Below are positions 15,819 through 25,118 of a stretch of 55,582 nucleotides of DNA, one piece after another. The notes beneath the pieces were generated by a model that worked only from the letters and a program-made list of their open reading frames with translations, did no database searches and was not told the origin of the DNA. The first letter of the stretch is position 1, and each line of letters opens with the position of its first letter. The translations under genes were made by a program, and so were the position numbers. The stretch is from CAKXIK01 sp050947015 (lineage in GTDB: Bacteria > Bacillota > Clostridia > Oscillospirales > Acutalibacteraceae), in the NCBI GenBank assembly GCA_050947015.1, contig JBMNVT010000016.1:1-55582 (forward strand), given 5' to 3'.

Positions 15819-17231
15819 ATGAAAAAGAAAAAGAATTCTCCGCCAATTTCGTCACAGGAAACGGCGGATGCGACGGACATTGAGAATATGGACTTTGAAC
15901 AGGAAGCTGCCGAAGAAGAAAAGGCGCCGCAGGCGCCTGCCAGAAGGAAATTTCGGTTCAGCCGCCTGTTTAATAATAATTATTTTGTCATGATTCTTTC
16001 AGTTTTTTGTGCGTTTGTTTGTTGGGTTGTGGTTTCTTCGTCGGCTTCCAGTGAGGAAATTACCCGAATTATTGCAGATGTGCCGGTGGATTATTCACTT
16101 CCATCCAGTATTTCGGGTGATCTTGGGTTACAAGTTATCAATACTTCAACATCGCAGACTACCGTTAATGTTACAATTACAGGCAAAAAATATATTGTCG
16201 GTCAGATCACAAAGGATGATCTTTCGGCGAGCGTCAGGCTTTCCGATGTAACCGGAACTGGAACGTACCGGGGAGAGGTGAAGGCACAGGCGATTGGCAA
16301 ACTGACCAATTTTACGATTTCTTCAGTCGACCCGGGCTATATCAGCGTCCGGTTGGATCGCACGATTTCCAAGGAGTATTCGCTGGGGATCAAAACAAAC
16401 ACCTATCAGGCGGAGGAAGGCTACACACTGCTGCAACCGCGCCTTTCCAGTGTAAAGGATACCATCAAGATCACCGGCCCGACGACAGATCTGGACGAAA
16501 TTGCAAAGGTTGTGGCAATCACCGACGAAATTCCGGCTGTGGTCAGGGAAACGGGAAACTATCAGGCTAAGGTCGTTTTGTACGATGCAAACGATCAGGT
16601 CATTAATAACCCGGCTCTGGAGCTCGAATTCACCGAAGCGGAAGTGACCATTGTTGCAATGCAGCTGAAAACGCTTCCGGTTGAAGTAACGCTGGCCAAT
16701 GCGCCGCAGGGCGCGGAAAATATTTCGATCAAGCTTTCGCCGTCCTTTGTTCAGGTTTCCGGCGCAAGCGATGTCTTTTCAACTCTCAATTCACTGAACG
16801 TGGGAATCATCGATTTTTCAAAGGTCAATATTGATCATACGGAATTTACCTTTGATCTCAGCTCGGCACTTCCAAGCGGCTGCTCGCTGGAGGATGATGT
16901 CACCGAGGTCAAGGCCACCGTGAATCTGTCAGGCATGCGTACCCGTGAATTCGATGTGACGAATATTACGCTTGCGGACTCCTCCCATACCAACGCCGGG
17001 GTTCGTGTTCTGACCAAAACGATTCATCTGACCATCACTGGCCCTGCGGAGCAGATCGAGGGGATTACGGCAGACGACATCAGCGTTGCCATTCAGCTGG
17101 ACGCGGAACAGCAATCCATTGGGAAACATGAGATTCCGGTTACTGTGCAGATCGATGGCGGAGACCGCTGCTGGGTTTATGGCTCTCCAACTGTTTTTGT
17201 ACAGATAACGAGCAGCGCTTCATCTTCGTGA
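15819..17231 (+). CDS. cdaR: YbbR-domain regulator of the diadenylate cyclase
   Basis: 470 residues. A cytosolic, acidic, low-complexity N-terminus of about 60 residues precedes one membrane helix (YFVMILSVFCAFVCWVVVSS, near 65-84), then an extracytoplasmic part of about four YbbR repeats, each beginning with a DVPVDY/TLPVEV-like strand. CdaR binds CdaA and modulates its activity. ATG 15819 is used because a GGTAAGG site precedes it; the frame is open further upstream to 15762. It ends with a terminator. Confidence 0.9.
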   Translation: MKKKKNSPPISSQETADATDIENMDFEQEAAEEEKAPQAPARRKFRFSRLFNNNYFVMILSVFCAFVCWVVVSSSASSEEITRIIADVPVDYSLPSSISGDLGLQVINTSTSQTTVNVTITGKKYIVGQITKDDLSASVRLSDVTGTGTYRGEVKAQAIGKLTNFTISSVDPGYISVRLDRTISKEYSLGIKTNTYQAEEGYTLLQPRLSSVKDTIKITGPTTDLDEIAKVVAITDEIPAVVRETGNYQAKVVLYDANDQVINNPALELEFTEAEVTIVAMQLKTLPVEVTLANAPQGAENISIKLSPSFVQVSGASDVFSTLNSLNVGIIDFSKVNIDHTEFTFDLSSALPSGCSLEDDVTEVKATVNLSGMRTREFDVTNITLADSSHTNAGVRVLTKTIHLTITGPAEQIEGITADDISVAIQLDAEQQSIGKHEIPVTVQIDGGDRCWVYGSPTVFVQITSSASSS

Positions 17232-17249
17232 CAAATCAATCAAACTTTC

Positions 17250-17279
17250 AGGCATCTCCGGTGGGAGGTGCCTTTTTTG
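17250..17279 (+). terminator. Terminator after cdaR
   Basis: AGGCATCTCC (17250-17259) pairs with GGGAGGTGCCT (17263-17273, including G-U), followed by TTTTT. Confidence 0.8.
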
Positions 17280-17358
17280 ATGCACCGGGTGTTCTGCCGC
17301 CTCATATTCTGTTATTGCCGGGTTTGTTCGTTCCGGCATTCAGAGAGAAGGGATTTTC

Positions 17359-17976
17359 ATGAAGGCGGGAATTGCGTTAATCGGCGATGGCATAGGTGCG
17401 GCAGGTGTTTGGCAGGCAATGTGCGCTCTGCACCTTTCCCATTTGCCGTTGCTGGCGGTAGATGACACGGCCTTGCCGCTTTTGTGCAAGCTTTTGTGCC
17501 GAAAATATAAAATTTCACCACGCAGGCAGAAAAGGATGGAACGCGGCGGCGCAGCTGCGCAATTGGAATTGTTACGATTCGTGCGCTGGCTGCGCAATCA
17601 TACCACGTCAGAGCCTCTGAAACCCGGGGCGCTGCTTTTTTTCTTTTCGGGCGGGCCGTTGCTGCTCTGCGCGCCCGGCACCGATGTTTTTCTTGCCGGC
17701 GGCAAAAAAGTTTGCAGCAATGACTGTGAACTGCTGCTGTGTGTTATGCGTGCTTCGCGTATGGCCAAAAATGAACCGGCTGCCCGCGTATGGCCGCTGA
17801 GCGCGGCAGGGGCGGAAAAAACTGTTGTGTTTCTGCTGAATTCGCAGCATTCGCACAGTGGTGCGGGGGAGTCCTTTCAAGTCTTCTTTGAGAGAAAAGG
17901 TATGCGCGCGGCGGAAAATGTGTTTTGCAGGCTTTGGCAGCGTCGGTCGGAACTGTATGACGCGCTGCTGTTCTAA
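17359..17976 (+). CDS. Hypothetical protein, 205 residues
   Basis: ATG 17359 has AGAAGGGA about 6 nt upstream, and a strong terminator follows the stop, so it is a single-gene unit between cdaR and recJ. The protein is rich in Leu, Ala, Arg and Cys (ten Cys in 205). It begins MKAGIALIGDGIGAAGVWQA and has hydrophobic patches too short for clear membrane helices. The alternation of GALLFFFSGGPLLLCAPGTD and a late VVFLLNS faintly recalls a PP2C-like beta sandwich, but the metal aspartates are absent, so I claim no function. Confidence 0.6.
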   Translation: MKAGIALIGDGIGAAGVWQAMCALHLSHLPLLAVDDTALPLLCKLLCRKYKISPRRQKRMERGGAAAQLELLRFVRWLRNHTTSEPLKPGALLFFFSGGPLLLCAPGTDVFLAGGKKVCSNDCELLLCVMRASRMAKNEPAARVWPLSAAGAEKTVVFLLNSQHSHSGAGESFQVFFERKGMRAAENVFCRLWQRRSELYDALLF

Positions 17977-18010
17977 AGCCAAAAAGAAAAAATATGCGGA
18001 GGCCGCTGAA

Positions 18011-18050
18011 GCAGAAGGATACGCACCACGCGTTCCTTCTGCATTTTTTA
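18011..18050 (+). terminator. Terminator before recJ
   Basis: GCAGAAGGA (18011-18019) and TCCTTCTGC (18034-18042) form a perfect stem followed by ATTTTTTA. Confidence 0.85.
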
Positions 18051-18156
18051 TAATGATTTTATCCTTGTTTTTTATTCTCATACGGTTTTTGTTGAATTTA
18101 TGCGGTTGAAATGCTAAAATAATAAGAATAAAGAAAAAGAAGGAAGAAAGCAGCGG

Positions 18157-20187
18157 ATGAAACAGTGGCTGATTGCAAAACCGGATAAGAAAAAAGCAGC
18201 GGAACTGGCCGAACAGAATGGCTTTTCGCCTTTTCTGACGCTGCTGCTGATTACGCGTGGTTATGATACGCCGGAAAAGATCAGCCATTTCCTGCAGGCG
18301 GACGAATGGGACGACCCGCTGCTGCTCCGGGATATGGACAGGGCAGTTGCCCGGATTCTGCGTGCGCTGGATTCCTTTGAAAGAATTATCATTTACGGCG
18401 ACTATGACGCCGACGGTGTTACATCAACGTCACTGCTGTATTCTTATCTGGAACAGCGCGGCGGCAATGTGGGGTATTTTATTCCGGATCGTGAGGCAGA
18501 CGGTTACGGTATGAACCGCGGCGCCGTCAAGCGGATTGCCGAGGAAGGCGCTCGGCTGATTATTACGGTGGACAACGGTATTTCTGCGGCTGACGAGGTG
18601 GCTTACGCCGCTGAGCTGGGTGTGGATGTCGTTGTTACCGACCATCACGCGCCTCCGGCGGTGCTTCCGCAGGCTGCAGCAGTGGTCAATCCTCACCAGG
18701 CAGGCTGTGCCAGCCGGTTTAAAGAACTGTGTGGAGTAGGCGTTGTGCTGAAACTGGTTGCGGCGCTGGAGGGCGAGGAACTTGATCCGGAGGCATTGTT
18801 TGAAAACTTTGCGGACTTTGCCGCGATCGGGACGGTTGGCGATATTGTCCCGCTACAGGGCGAAAACCGCCGCATTGTTCGTGAAGGGCTTTATCAGATC
18901 GCCAACAGCGAAAAGCCCGGGATTCGTGCCCTCCTTGAAAAAACGGGGCTGCAAAGCACGGTTTCGGCGGGCAACCTCTCTTTTACAATCGTGCCCCGTA
19001 TCAATGCGGTGGGACGGATGGGTTCTTCCGACCGTTCGGTAAGGCTGCTGCTTTCCGATTATGAAGAGGAAGCCACTTCGTTGGCGGATGAAATGGAACA
19101 GGAGAATGCCGAGCGGCAGAAGCAGGAGCAGTTGGTGCTGGAACAGGCGCTGGACCAGCTGCACCGTGAGCCGCGCCGCCAGCTTGAGCGGGTGATCGTC
19201 GTCTGGGGAGAAAGCTGGCACCCGGGTGTGCTGGGGATTGTTGCCTCCCGCATTACAGAAAAGTTTGGAAAACCAAGCGTTGTTCTTTCAGTCGACGGGG
19301 CAGAGGCAAAGGGATCTTGCCGCAGCATTGCGGGTTTTTCCATCATTCGCGCGCTGACAGACTGTGCACCGCTGCTTTCCCGTTTCGGCGGCCATACGCT
19401 CGCGGCAGGGTTGACTCTGCAGACGGAAAGGCTGGAAGAGTTTTTCAGCGCAATAAATCGCTGCGCGGCAATGCAATGCCCCCGGATGCCAATGCCGCAA
19501 ATCAATATTGACTGCAAACTGAAGCCGGAAGGACTTTCGGCTTCGCTGGCGGCCGAACTGGAACAGTTGGAACCGTTTGGAGCGGGAAACCCCACCCCGG
19601 TGTTTGCGCTGCTTGAACTGGAACTCAAAGAAATTCGACCGGTTGGTGGCGGGAAACACCTCCGTTTGCTGCTTTCGCGTGAGGGAAGTCCTGTTTCCGC
19701 CATGTTGTTTCGCACCACACTGCAGGAATTTCCGTTTGTTCCGGGAGATATTCTTGACCTGGCTGTGACTTTGGAGCGTTCGGAGTACCGCGGGGAAGAG
19801 CAGCTTTCGGTTTTTATTCGTGATTATCGTCCCGCTGGACAGGACACGGAGACATTGTTTGCGCAAAAGCAGAACTACGAAACTTTTGCCCGGGGAGAAA
19901 CCGCAGACAAAGCGGCCATGCTGCCGGACCGCACACAGCTTGCCTCTGTTTATCGATTACTGCAGCGTGAGCAGAACAAACCGCGGACAATGGAATATCT
20001 TTGCAGTCGGCTGCAAAATGAAAAAATCGGTTATGATAAGCTTACCATTGCGCTGATTGCAATGCGGCAGACCGGGTTGCTTCGGATGAAACGGGATGCC
20101 GATACGCTGACAGTGTCTCTCTGCACGACAAACGGAAAGGTTCCGCTGGAACAGGCGCCCATCCTGCAAAGGCTGCGTGCGCGGTAG
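18157..20187 (+). CDS. recJ: Single-stranded-DNA-specific 5'-3' exonuclease RecJ
   Basis: 676 residues. Degrades single-stranded DNA 5' to 3' in recombination and mismatch or base-excision repair. The DHH phosphoesterase motifs are GDYDADG (81-87), VDNGIS near 140 and TDHHAPP near 165. A DHHA1 domain with GGHTLAAGLT lies near 415, and an OB-like and extended C-terminal part follow, longer than the E. coli enzyme, as is usual in Firmicutes. ATG 18157 follows GGAAGAAAG. relA starts 25 nt after the stop; this recJ-relA order is common in Clostridia. Confidence 0.95.
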   Translation: MKQWLIAKPDKKKAAELAEQNGFSPFLTLLLITRGYDTPEKISHFLQADEWDDPLLLRDMDRAVARILRALDSFERIIIYGDYDADGVTSTSLLYSYLEQRGGNVGYFIPDREADGYGMNRGAVKRIAEEGARLIITVDNGISAADEVAYAAELGVDVVVTDHHAPPAVLPQAAAVVNPHQAGCASRFKELCGVGVVLKLVAALEGEELDPEALFENFADFAAIGTVGDIVPLQGENRRIVREGLYQIANSEKPGIRALLEKTGLQSTVSAGNLSFTIVPRINAVGRMGSSDRSVRLLLSDYEEEATSLADEMEQENAERQKQEQLVLEQALDQLHREPRRQLERVIVVWGESWHPGVLGIVASRITEKFGKPSVVLSVDGAEAKGSCRSIAGFSIIRALTDCAPLLSRFGGHTLAAGLTLQTERLEEFFSAINRCAAMQCPRMPMPQINIDCKLKPEGLSASLAAELEQLEPFGAGNPTPVFALLELELKEIRPVGGGKHLRLLLSREGSPVSAMLFRTTLQEFPFVPGDILDLAVTLERSEYRGEEQLSVFIRDYRPAGQDTETLFAQKQNYETFARGETADKAAMLPDRTQLASVYRLLQREQNKPRTMEYLCSRLQNEKIGYDKLTIALIAMRQTGLLRMKRDADTLTVSLCTTNGKVPLEQAPILQRLRAR

Positions 20188-20212
20188 TTCCTCGAGAAAG
20201 GAATGTTGCATC

Positions 20213-22426
20213 ATGGCAGACGAAATTCAAAAACAGAGCAAGGACGAACAGGCGAGGGAGGTCACCGAATGGCGTGCGGTTCTGCAAAAAGCCCTCGAAG
20301 CAGGCAACCGTCCTTTTGATACGGAACGTATCGAAGCTGCCTACCAGTTGGCGGAAGAAAAGCATTCCGGCCAGTTCCGTCAGTCCGGCGAACCGTATAT
20401 CATTCATCCGCTCGCTGTGGCGACAATAGTTGCCGAGCTTGGCATGGATACCGAATCGGTGATGGCGGCACTGCTGCACGATGTGGTGGAGGACACCGAT
20501 GTTACTCTGGAACAGATTGAGAGGCTTTTCGGCAGGGAAATTGCGTCGCTCGTGGACGGACTGACCAAACTGGGGCGGATCCCATACTCCTCGCGTGAGG
20601 AACAGCAGGCGGAAAATATCCGGAAAATGCTGATCGCCATGGCAGACGACATCCGCGTTATTATCATTAAACTTGCCGACCGGCTGCATAATATGCGGAC
20701 CATCCGCTTCAAACCGCCGCAGAAGCAGCGGGATACCGCGTTGGAAAGCATGGAGGTATTTGCGCCGATTGCCCATCGGCTGGGTATCAGAACCGTCAAG
20801 GAAGAACTTGAGGATCTTTCCATTCAAATCCTTGACCCCGTCGCCTATGGAGAAATTGACAAAAATCTGAATATGCGCAAAGCGGAACGCGACGATTTTA
20901 TCCGCCTGACCAAACAGCGGATCTTCGACCGTGTTTCGCCAATGATTCCAAATATTTATCTGGAAGGGCGCGTCAAAAGTATCAATGGTATTTACCGCAA
21001 AATGTATGTGCAGGGAAAATCTTTTGATGAAATATACGATATTTATGCGGTTCGCGTGATTGTGGATACCGTCAATGACTGCTACAATGTGCTCGGCATT
21101 ATTCACGACATGTTCCGGCCGATTCCGAACCGGTTTAAAGATTATATCTCAACACCGAAACCAAATATGTATCAATCGCTGCATACCACCGTCCTCAGCA
21201 AAGAGGGGATTCCCTTTGAAGTGCAGATTCGTACCTGGGACATGCATCATACCGCGGAATATGGTATCGCGGCACACTGGAAGTACAAACTCGGTCTTTC
21301 CGGCGGCGAAGATAAGCTTGAGGAACGGCTGGCATGGGTTCGTCAGCTGCTGGAAAATCAGGCTGAAACCGGTGACGCCAGTGAACTGATCCGCTCCATC
21401 AAATCCGATATTGCTCCGGAGGAGGTTTTTGTATTCACTCCCCGCGGCGATGTTGTCAGCCTGCCAACCGGGGCAACGGTAATCGATTTTGCCTATGCGA
21501 TTCACAGCGCAGTCGGTAACCGGATGATCGGCGCAAAGGTGGACAGTAAAATTGTCCCGATTGATTACAAAGTAAAAACCGGCGAAATCATTGAAATATT
21601 GACCACCAAAGAGGTCGGCAGAGGACCCAGCCGCGACTGGCTTAAAATTGTTAAAACCAGCGAAGCGCGCAATAAAATCCGGCAATGGTTTAAAAAAGAA
21701 AAACGCGAAGAAAATATTGAGCAGGGCAGAGCGGAGCTGGAAAAAGAGTTTCGCCGCAACGGAATTGATTTGCCGGGCGACGAGATGGAGGCCTTTCTGC
21801 TCGGAATTGCCAAAAAACAGCACTGCAACAGTGTGGACGACCTTTATGCGGCAATTGGTTACGGAGGAGTTCAGCTTTGGCGAATGATTCCGCGTGTGCG
21901 TGAAGAGTACGCAAAGATTGCCAAACCAAAAGAGGAGCCGATTGTACCGGTATTGGAGCCCGGAACCGAAAAGGTTTCCAGCGGCGTTGTAGTGGATGGC
22001 GTGCGCGATTGTCTGGTTAAGTTTTCCCGCTGCTGCAATCCGCTGCCCGGCGATCCGATCATCGGTTTTATTACGCGCGGCTTTGGCGTGTCAATTCACA
22101 AGAGGGACTGCAAAAATGTTCCTGCCAATATTTCCGAGTGCGAAGAACCGGAACGCTGGGTGCGTGTTCATTGGGCAAATCAGGTGCAGGAAACCTTTAA
22201 GGCGGTGTTGGAAATCCACGCGGCAGACCGTGAAGGCTTGCTGGCGGATATTACGATTCAGCTTTCCAATATGCACCTGATGATCCATGCATTGAATTCG
22301 CGTGCGTTGAAAGACGGAACCGCCGTCATCTCCGCAACCACTACGGTTACCGGTATGGACCATATTAATGCCATTATGGCAAAGCTGAAGGCTGTCAAGG
22401 GCGTCATCAGTATCAAGAGATCCTGA
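20213..22426 (+). CDS. relA: Bifunctional (p)ppGpp synthetase/hydrolase
   Basis: Stringent-response enzyme of 737 residues. Domains in order: HD hydrolase (HPLAVATIVAELGMD then LLHDVVEDTD, about 50-150), RelA_SpoT synthetase (KSFDEIYDIYAVRVI, then FKDYISTPKPNMYQSLHTTV, about 240-370), TGS (VFVFTPRGDVVSLPTGATVIDFAY), a ZFD/CC region with Cys-Cys, and a C-terminal ACT. The catalytic residues of both domains appear intact, so it is probably a Rel-type bifunctional protein. ATG 20213 has AAAGGA upstream; an in-frame extension to 20177 lacks a site. Confidence 0.96.
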   Translation: MADEIQKQSKDEQAREVTEWRAVLQKALEAGNRPFDTERIEAAYQLAEEKHSGQFRQSGEPYIIHPLAVATIVAELGMDTESVMAALLHDVVEDTDVTLEQIERLFGREIASLVDGLTKLGRIPYSSREEQQAENIRKMLIAMADDIRVIIIKLADRLHNMRTIRFKPPQKQRDTALESMEVFAPIAHRLGIRTVKEELEDLSIQILDPVAYGEIDKNLNMRKAERDDFIRLTKQRIFDRVSPMIPNIYLEGRVKSINGIYRKMYVQGKSFDEIYDIYAVRVIVDTVNDCYNVLGIIHDMFRPIPNRFKDYISTPKPNMYQSLHTTVLSKEGIPFEVQIRTWDMHHTAEYGIAAHWKYKLGLSGGEDKLEERLAWVRQLLENQAETGDASELIRSIKSDIAPEEVFVFTPRGDVVSLPTGATVIDFAYAIHSAVGNRMIGAKVDSKIVPIDYKVKTGEIIEILTTKEVGRGPSRDWLKIVKTSEARNKIRQWFKKEKREENIEQGRAELEKEFRRNGIDLPGDEMEAFLLGIAKKQHCNSVDDLYAAIGYGGVQLWRMIPRVREEYAKIAKPKEEPIVPVLEPGTEKVSSGVVVDGVRDCLVKFSRCCNPLPGDPIIGFITRGFGVSIHKRDCKNVPANISECEEPERWVRVHWANQVQETFKAVLEIHAADREGLLADITIQLSNMHLMIHALNSRALKDGTAVISATTTVTGMDHINAIMAKLKAVKGVISIKRS

Positions 22427-22456
22427 CGAACCGAAAACACGAAAGGAAGATTTGTT

Positions 22457-22924
22457 TTGCGGGCTTTACTCCAGCGTGTTACTCACGCCGAGGTTTCAGT
22501 GGAAGAAAAATGCACCGGATCCGTCGAAAACGGATTTCTGGTTTTACTTGGTATCGGGCAGAATGATACCGAAGAGCAGGCACGGCAGCTGGCGGCGAAA
22601 ATTGCCGGACTGCGTGTGTTTACCGACGAGCAGGATAAAATGAATTTGTCGCTGACCGAAGTGAACGGCGGCGCGCTGGTGGTTTCACAGTTTACTCTGT
22701 ATGCCGACTGCCGTCGCGGACGCCGGCCCAACTTTATTCCGGCAGCACCTCCTCAATTGGCCGAGCCGCTTTACGAGCGGTTTTGCCAGCTGCTGCAGGA
22801 AGAGGGGATCAAACGGGTGGAGCACGGTGTCTTTGGCGCGGAGATGAAGGTTTCGCTCTGCAACGACGGTCCGGTCACCATCTGGCTTGACACCGAGGAG
22901 CTTTCTTTACCGAAAAGGCGTTGA
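22457..22924 (+). CDS. dtd: D-aminoacyl-tRNA deacylase
   Basis: Removes D-amino acids and glycine mischarged on tRNA. 155 residues with the two active-site motifs SQFTLYAD (about 76-83) and the C-terminal DGPVT. The start is TTG 22457 behind GAAAGGAAG. It lies in the relA-dtd-MBL-hemZ run, a frequent Clostridial order. Confidence 0.95.
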   Translation: MRALLQRVTHAEVSVEEKCTGSVENGFLVLLGIGQNDTEEQARQLAAKIAGLRVFTDEQDKMNLSLTEVNGGALVVSQFTLYADCRRGRRPNFIPAAPPQLAEPLYERFCQLLQEEGIKRVEHGVFGAEMKVSLCNDGPVTIWLDTEELSLPKRR

Positions 22925-23022
22925 CTGCAGGCAAAAAATTTGTGTTTCGTTGTTTGAACAGCTGTAATCTCACCCAAACGGAAAGCGATTTTTTGCCTTG
23001 GCGGAAGGGAATGGTTATTAAT

Positions 23023-23652
23023 ATGAAAATTACGCGGATTCCAACCGGAGAGCTGCAGGAAAACACTTATCTGCTCACAGACGAGGCGACCGGAAGCATC
23101 GCGGTCATCGACCCCGGCTCTCCGGATCCGGCTTTGATGCAGGCTGTGCGTGCCGCAGACGGTCGGATTGCGATGATTTTGCTCACGCACGGGCATTTTG
23201 ACCATATCGGCGCGGTGGAAGAAATCCGTGCGATGACTGGCGCGCCGGTTTATGCCGCCGAAGAGGAGCTTGCGATGCTTTCCGACGCAAGGAAGAATCT
23301 TTCTGCCATATTTCAGGCCTCAACGGAACTGGACGGTGTTCTGCCTCTGCACGACGGTGACGACCTGCAGCTCGGTTCTCTTGTCATTCGCGCGATTCAC
23401 ACGCCTGGGCATTCCATGGGCGGCATGTGTTTTCTGGCGGGCGACGCATTGTTTTCCGGCGATACGCTTTTTGCCGGCAGCGTTGGCAGAACGGATTTTT
23501 GGGGCGGAGACAGCGCGATGCTGATGCGTTCCGTTCGCCGTCTGGCGCAGCTGCCCGGGGATTACCGTGTACTGCCCGGGCACGGAGAGGAAACTAGACT
23601 TGCGCAAGAGCGCCTGAGCAACCCCTATTGCGGAGAGGAGTTCAAAATTTGA
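23023..23652 (+). CDS. MBL-fold metallo-hydrolase (glyoxalase II-like)
   Basis: About 210 residues with the metallo-beta-lactamase metal motif THGHFDHIG near residues 50-58, a further His in HTPGHSMGG, Asp in FSGDTLF and a last His in LPGHG. Such small hydrolases near dtd act on thioesters such as S-lactoylglutathione or bacillithiol analogues; the substrate here is not known. ATG 23023 is chosen, with GGAAGGG about 13 nt upstream; ATG 23011 is possible. The stop overlaps the TTG start of hemZ (TTGA). Confidence 0.85.
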   Translation: MKITRIPTGELQENTYLLTDEATGSIAVIDPGSPDPALMQAVRAADGRIAMILLTHGHFDHIGAVEEIRAMTGAPVYAAEEELAMLSDARKNLSAIFQASTELDGVLPLHDGDDLQLGSLVIRAIHTPGHSMGGMCFLAGDALFSGDTLFAGSVGRTDFWGGDSAMLMRSVRRLAQLPGDYRVLPGHGEETRLAQERLSNPYCGEEFKI

Positions 23653-25118
23653 TTACCGTAATCTGTCGCGGCCATTCGTTTCGTTATGAAATGGAAAATG
23701 TTTGCCGCATTTTTTTTCCGCAGGAAAAATTTTTACCGGAGCTGCAGCCCGGTGTTTCCGATTGCATTATGCTGGTCCGAACGGAAACGGAATCCAAGGC
23801 GCAGCTTTTTGTGTCGGTTTTGCTTGGCGGCATACAAAACGAAGAACAGATGCTTCTTTCGCGTTCACACCCCGATTATGAAAAAGAATGTGAGCGTCAG
23901 CTGGCGGTGCTGTTGTATCGTCTGCTGACGAAGCGCTGCGGATTCAAATCAAAATGGGGCATTCTGACCGGTGTACGCCCGGTCAAACTGATGCACCGGC
24001 TTACAGAGGAGCTTGGCGGGCAGGGCGCGTACGATTATTTTACCGGCCGGCTGCTCGTTTCACCGGAAAAAACCGAGCTCTGTCGGCAGACTGCGGTATT
24101 GCAGGAGCCGATTGTGCGCGCGTCCCGCTCGGAGTCGTTCAGCCTGTATGTTTCCATCCCGTTCTGTCCGACCCGCTGCGCTTATTGCTCGTTTGTTTCT
24201 CAATCTATAGAAAAGGCTAAAAAGCTTCTTCCTGATTACGTGGAGTATCTCAAAAAAGAGCTGCAGCAAACCGGGGAGATCGCCAGAGCGCTCGGTCTGC
24301 GGCTGGAGACGGTCTACTTCGGGGGAGGAACCCCAACGACGCTTTCCGCCGGGCAGCTTTCCGAGTTGATTGCAGTGATTGATAAAGCGTTTGATCTTTC
24401 CACCGTGAGAGAATATACGGTGGAAGCCGGCCGTCCAGATACAATTACGACGGAAAAGCTTTTAGCGCTGAAAAGTGGCGGCGTCACACGCATCAGCATC
24501 AATCCGCAGACGATGAACGACGCGGTTCTGGAGCGCATTGGCCGCCGTCACACCGCGCAACAAACGCTGGACGCTTTTGATCTGGCGCGAAAGGCGGGAA
24601 TGAACAACGTCAATATGGACACCATTGCCGGGTTGCCGGGCGATACCGCCGAAAGCTTTGCAGAAACATTCCGAACCCTGACAGAGCTTTCGCCGGAGAG
24701 TATCACGGTTCACACGCTGGCGCTCAAGCGTTCTTCTTATCTGAATCATGAGGAAGGGCTTTCTCTTGCGCAGGAGGCCGCCGCCGTTGACCGGATGGTT
24801 TCCCATTCGCAGCGGGTGCTTTCGGCAGCCGGTTACCTGCCGTATTATCTTTATCGGCAGAGCAAAATGCTTGGCAATCTGGAAAATGTGGGCTGGGCAA
24901 AGCCGGGCTTTGAAGGGCTTTATAACGTTTATATCATGGAGGAGACCCACACAATCCTTGCCTGCGGGGCGGGTGCTATATCCAAGCTGCGTTCCCCGCA
25001 TGGGGAGCAGATTGAACGAATATTCAACTTCAAGTTTCCGTATGAATATATGGAGCGCTTTGACGAGATGCAAAGCCGTAAGGAGGGTATCTTGAATTTC
25101 TATGAGCATTGCAAGTAA
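23649..25118 (+). CDS. hemZ: Radical SAM protein HemZ-type (coproporphyrinogen dehydrogenase-like)
   Basis: 490 residues. A 150-residue N-terminal extension precedes a radical-SAM barrel with the cluster motif FCPTRCAYCSF (CxxxCxxC) and the GGGTPT SAM-binding turn, followed by VNMDTIAGLPGDT. It matches HemZ of B. subtilis and Clostridia, annotated as oxygen-independent coproporphyrinogen oxidase-like; the real role in haem-poor anaerobes is uncertain and no other hem gene is here. TTG 23649 is used because GAGAGGAG ends 8 nt upstream and it overlaps the preceding stop. Confidence 0.9.
   Translation: MITVICRGHSFRYEMENVCRIFFPQEKFLPELQPGVSDCIMLVRTETESKAQLFVSVLLGGIQNEEQMLLSRSHPDYEKECERQLAVLLYRLLTKRCGFKSKWGILTGVRPVKLMHRLTEELGGQGAYDYFTGRLLVSPEKTELCRQTAVLQEPIVRASRSESFSLYVSIPFCPTRCAYCSFVSQSIEKAKKLLPDYVEYLKKELQQTGEIARALGLRLETVYFGGGTPTTLSAGQLSELIAVIDKAFDLSTVREYTVEAGRPDTITTEKLLALKSGGVTRISINPQTMNDAVLERIGRRHTAQQTLDAFDLARKAGMNNVNMDTIAGLPGDTAESFAETFRTLTELSPESITVHTLALKRSSYLNHEEGLSLAQEAAAVDRMVSHSQRVLSAAGYLPYYLYRQSKMLGNLENVGWAKPGFEGLYNVYIMEETHTILACGAGAISKLRSPHGEQIERIFNFKFPYEYMERFDEMQSRKEGILNFYEHCK

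Noticed and set aside
20042..21106. 354-residue minus-strand open frame inside relA
   Set aside because: Shadow of the synthetase region of relA, with no family match.
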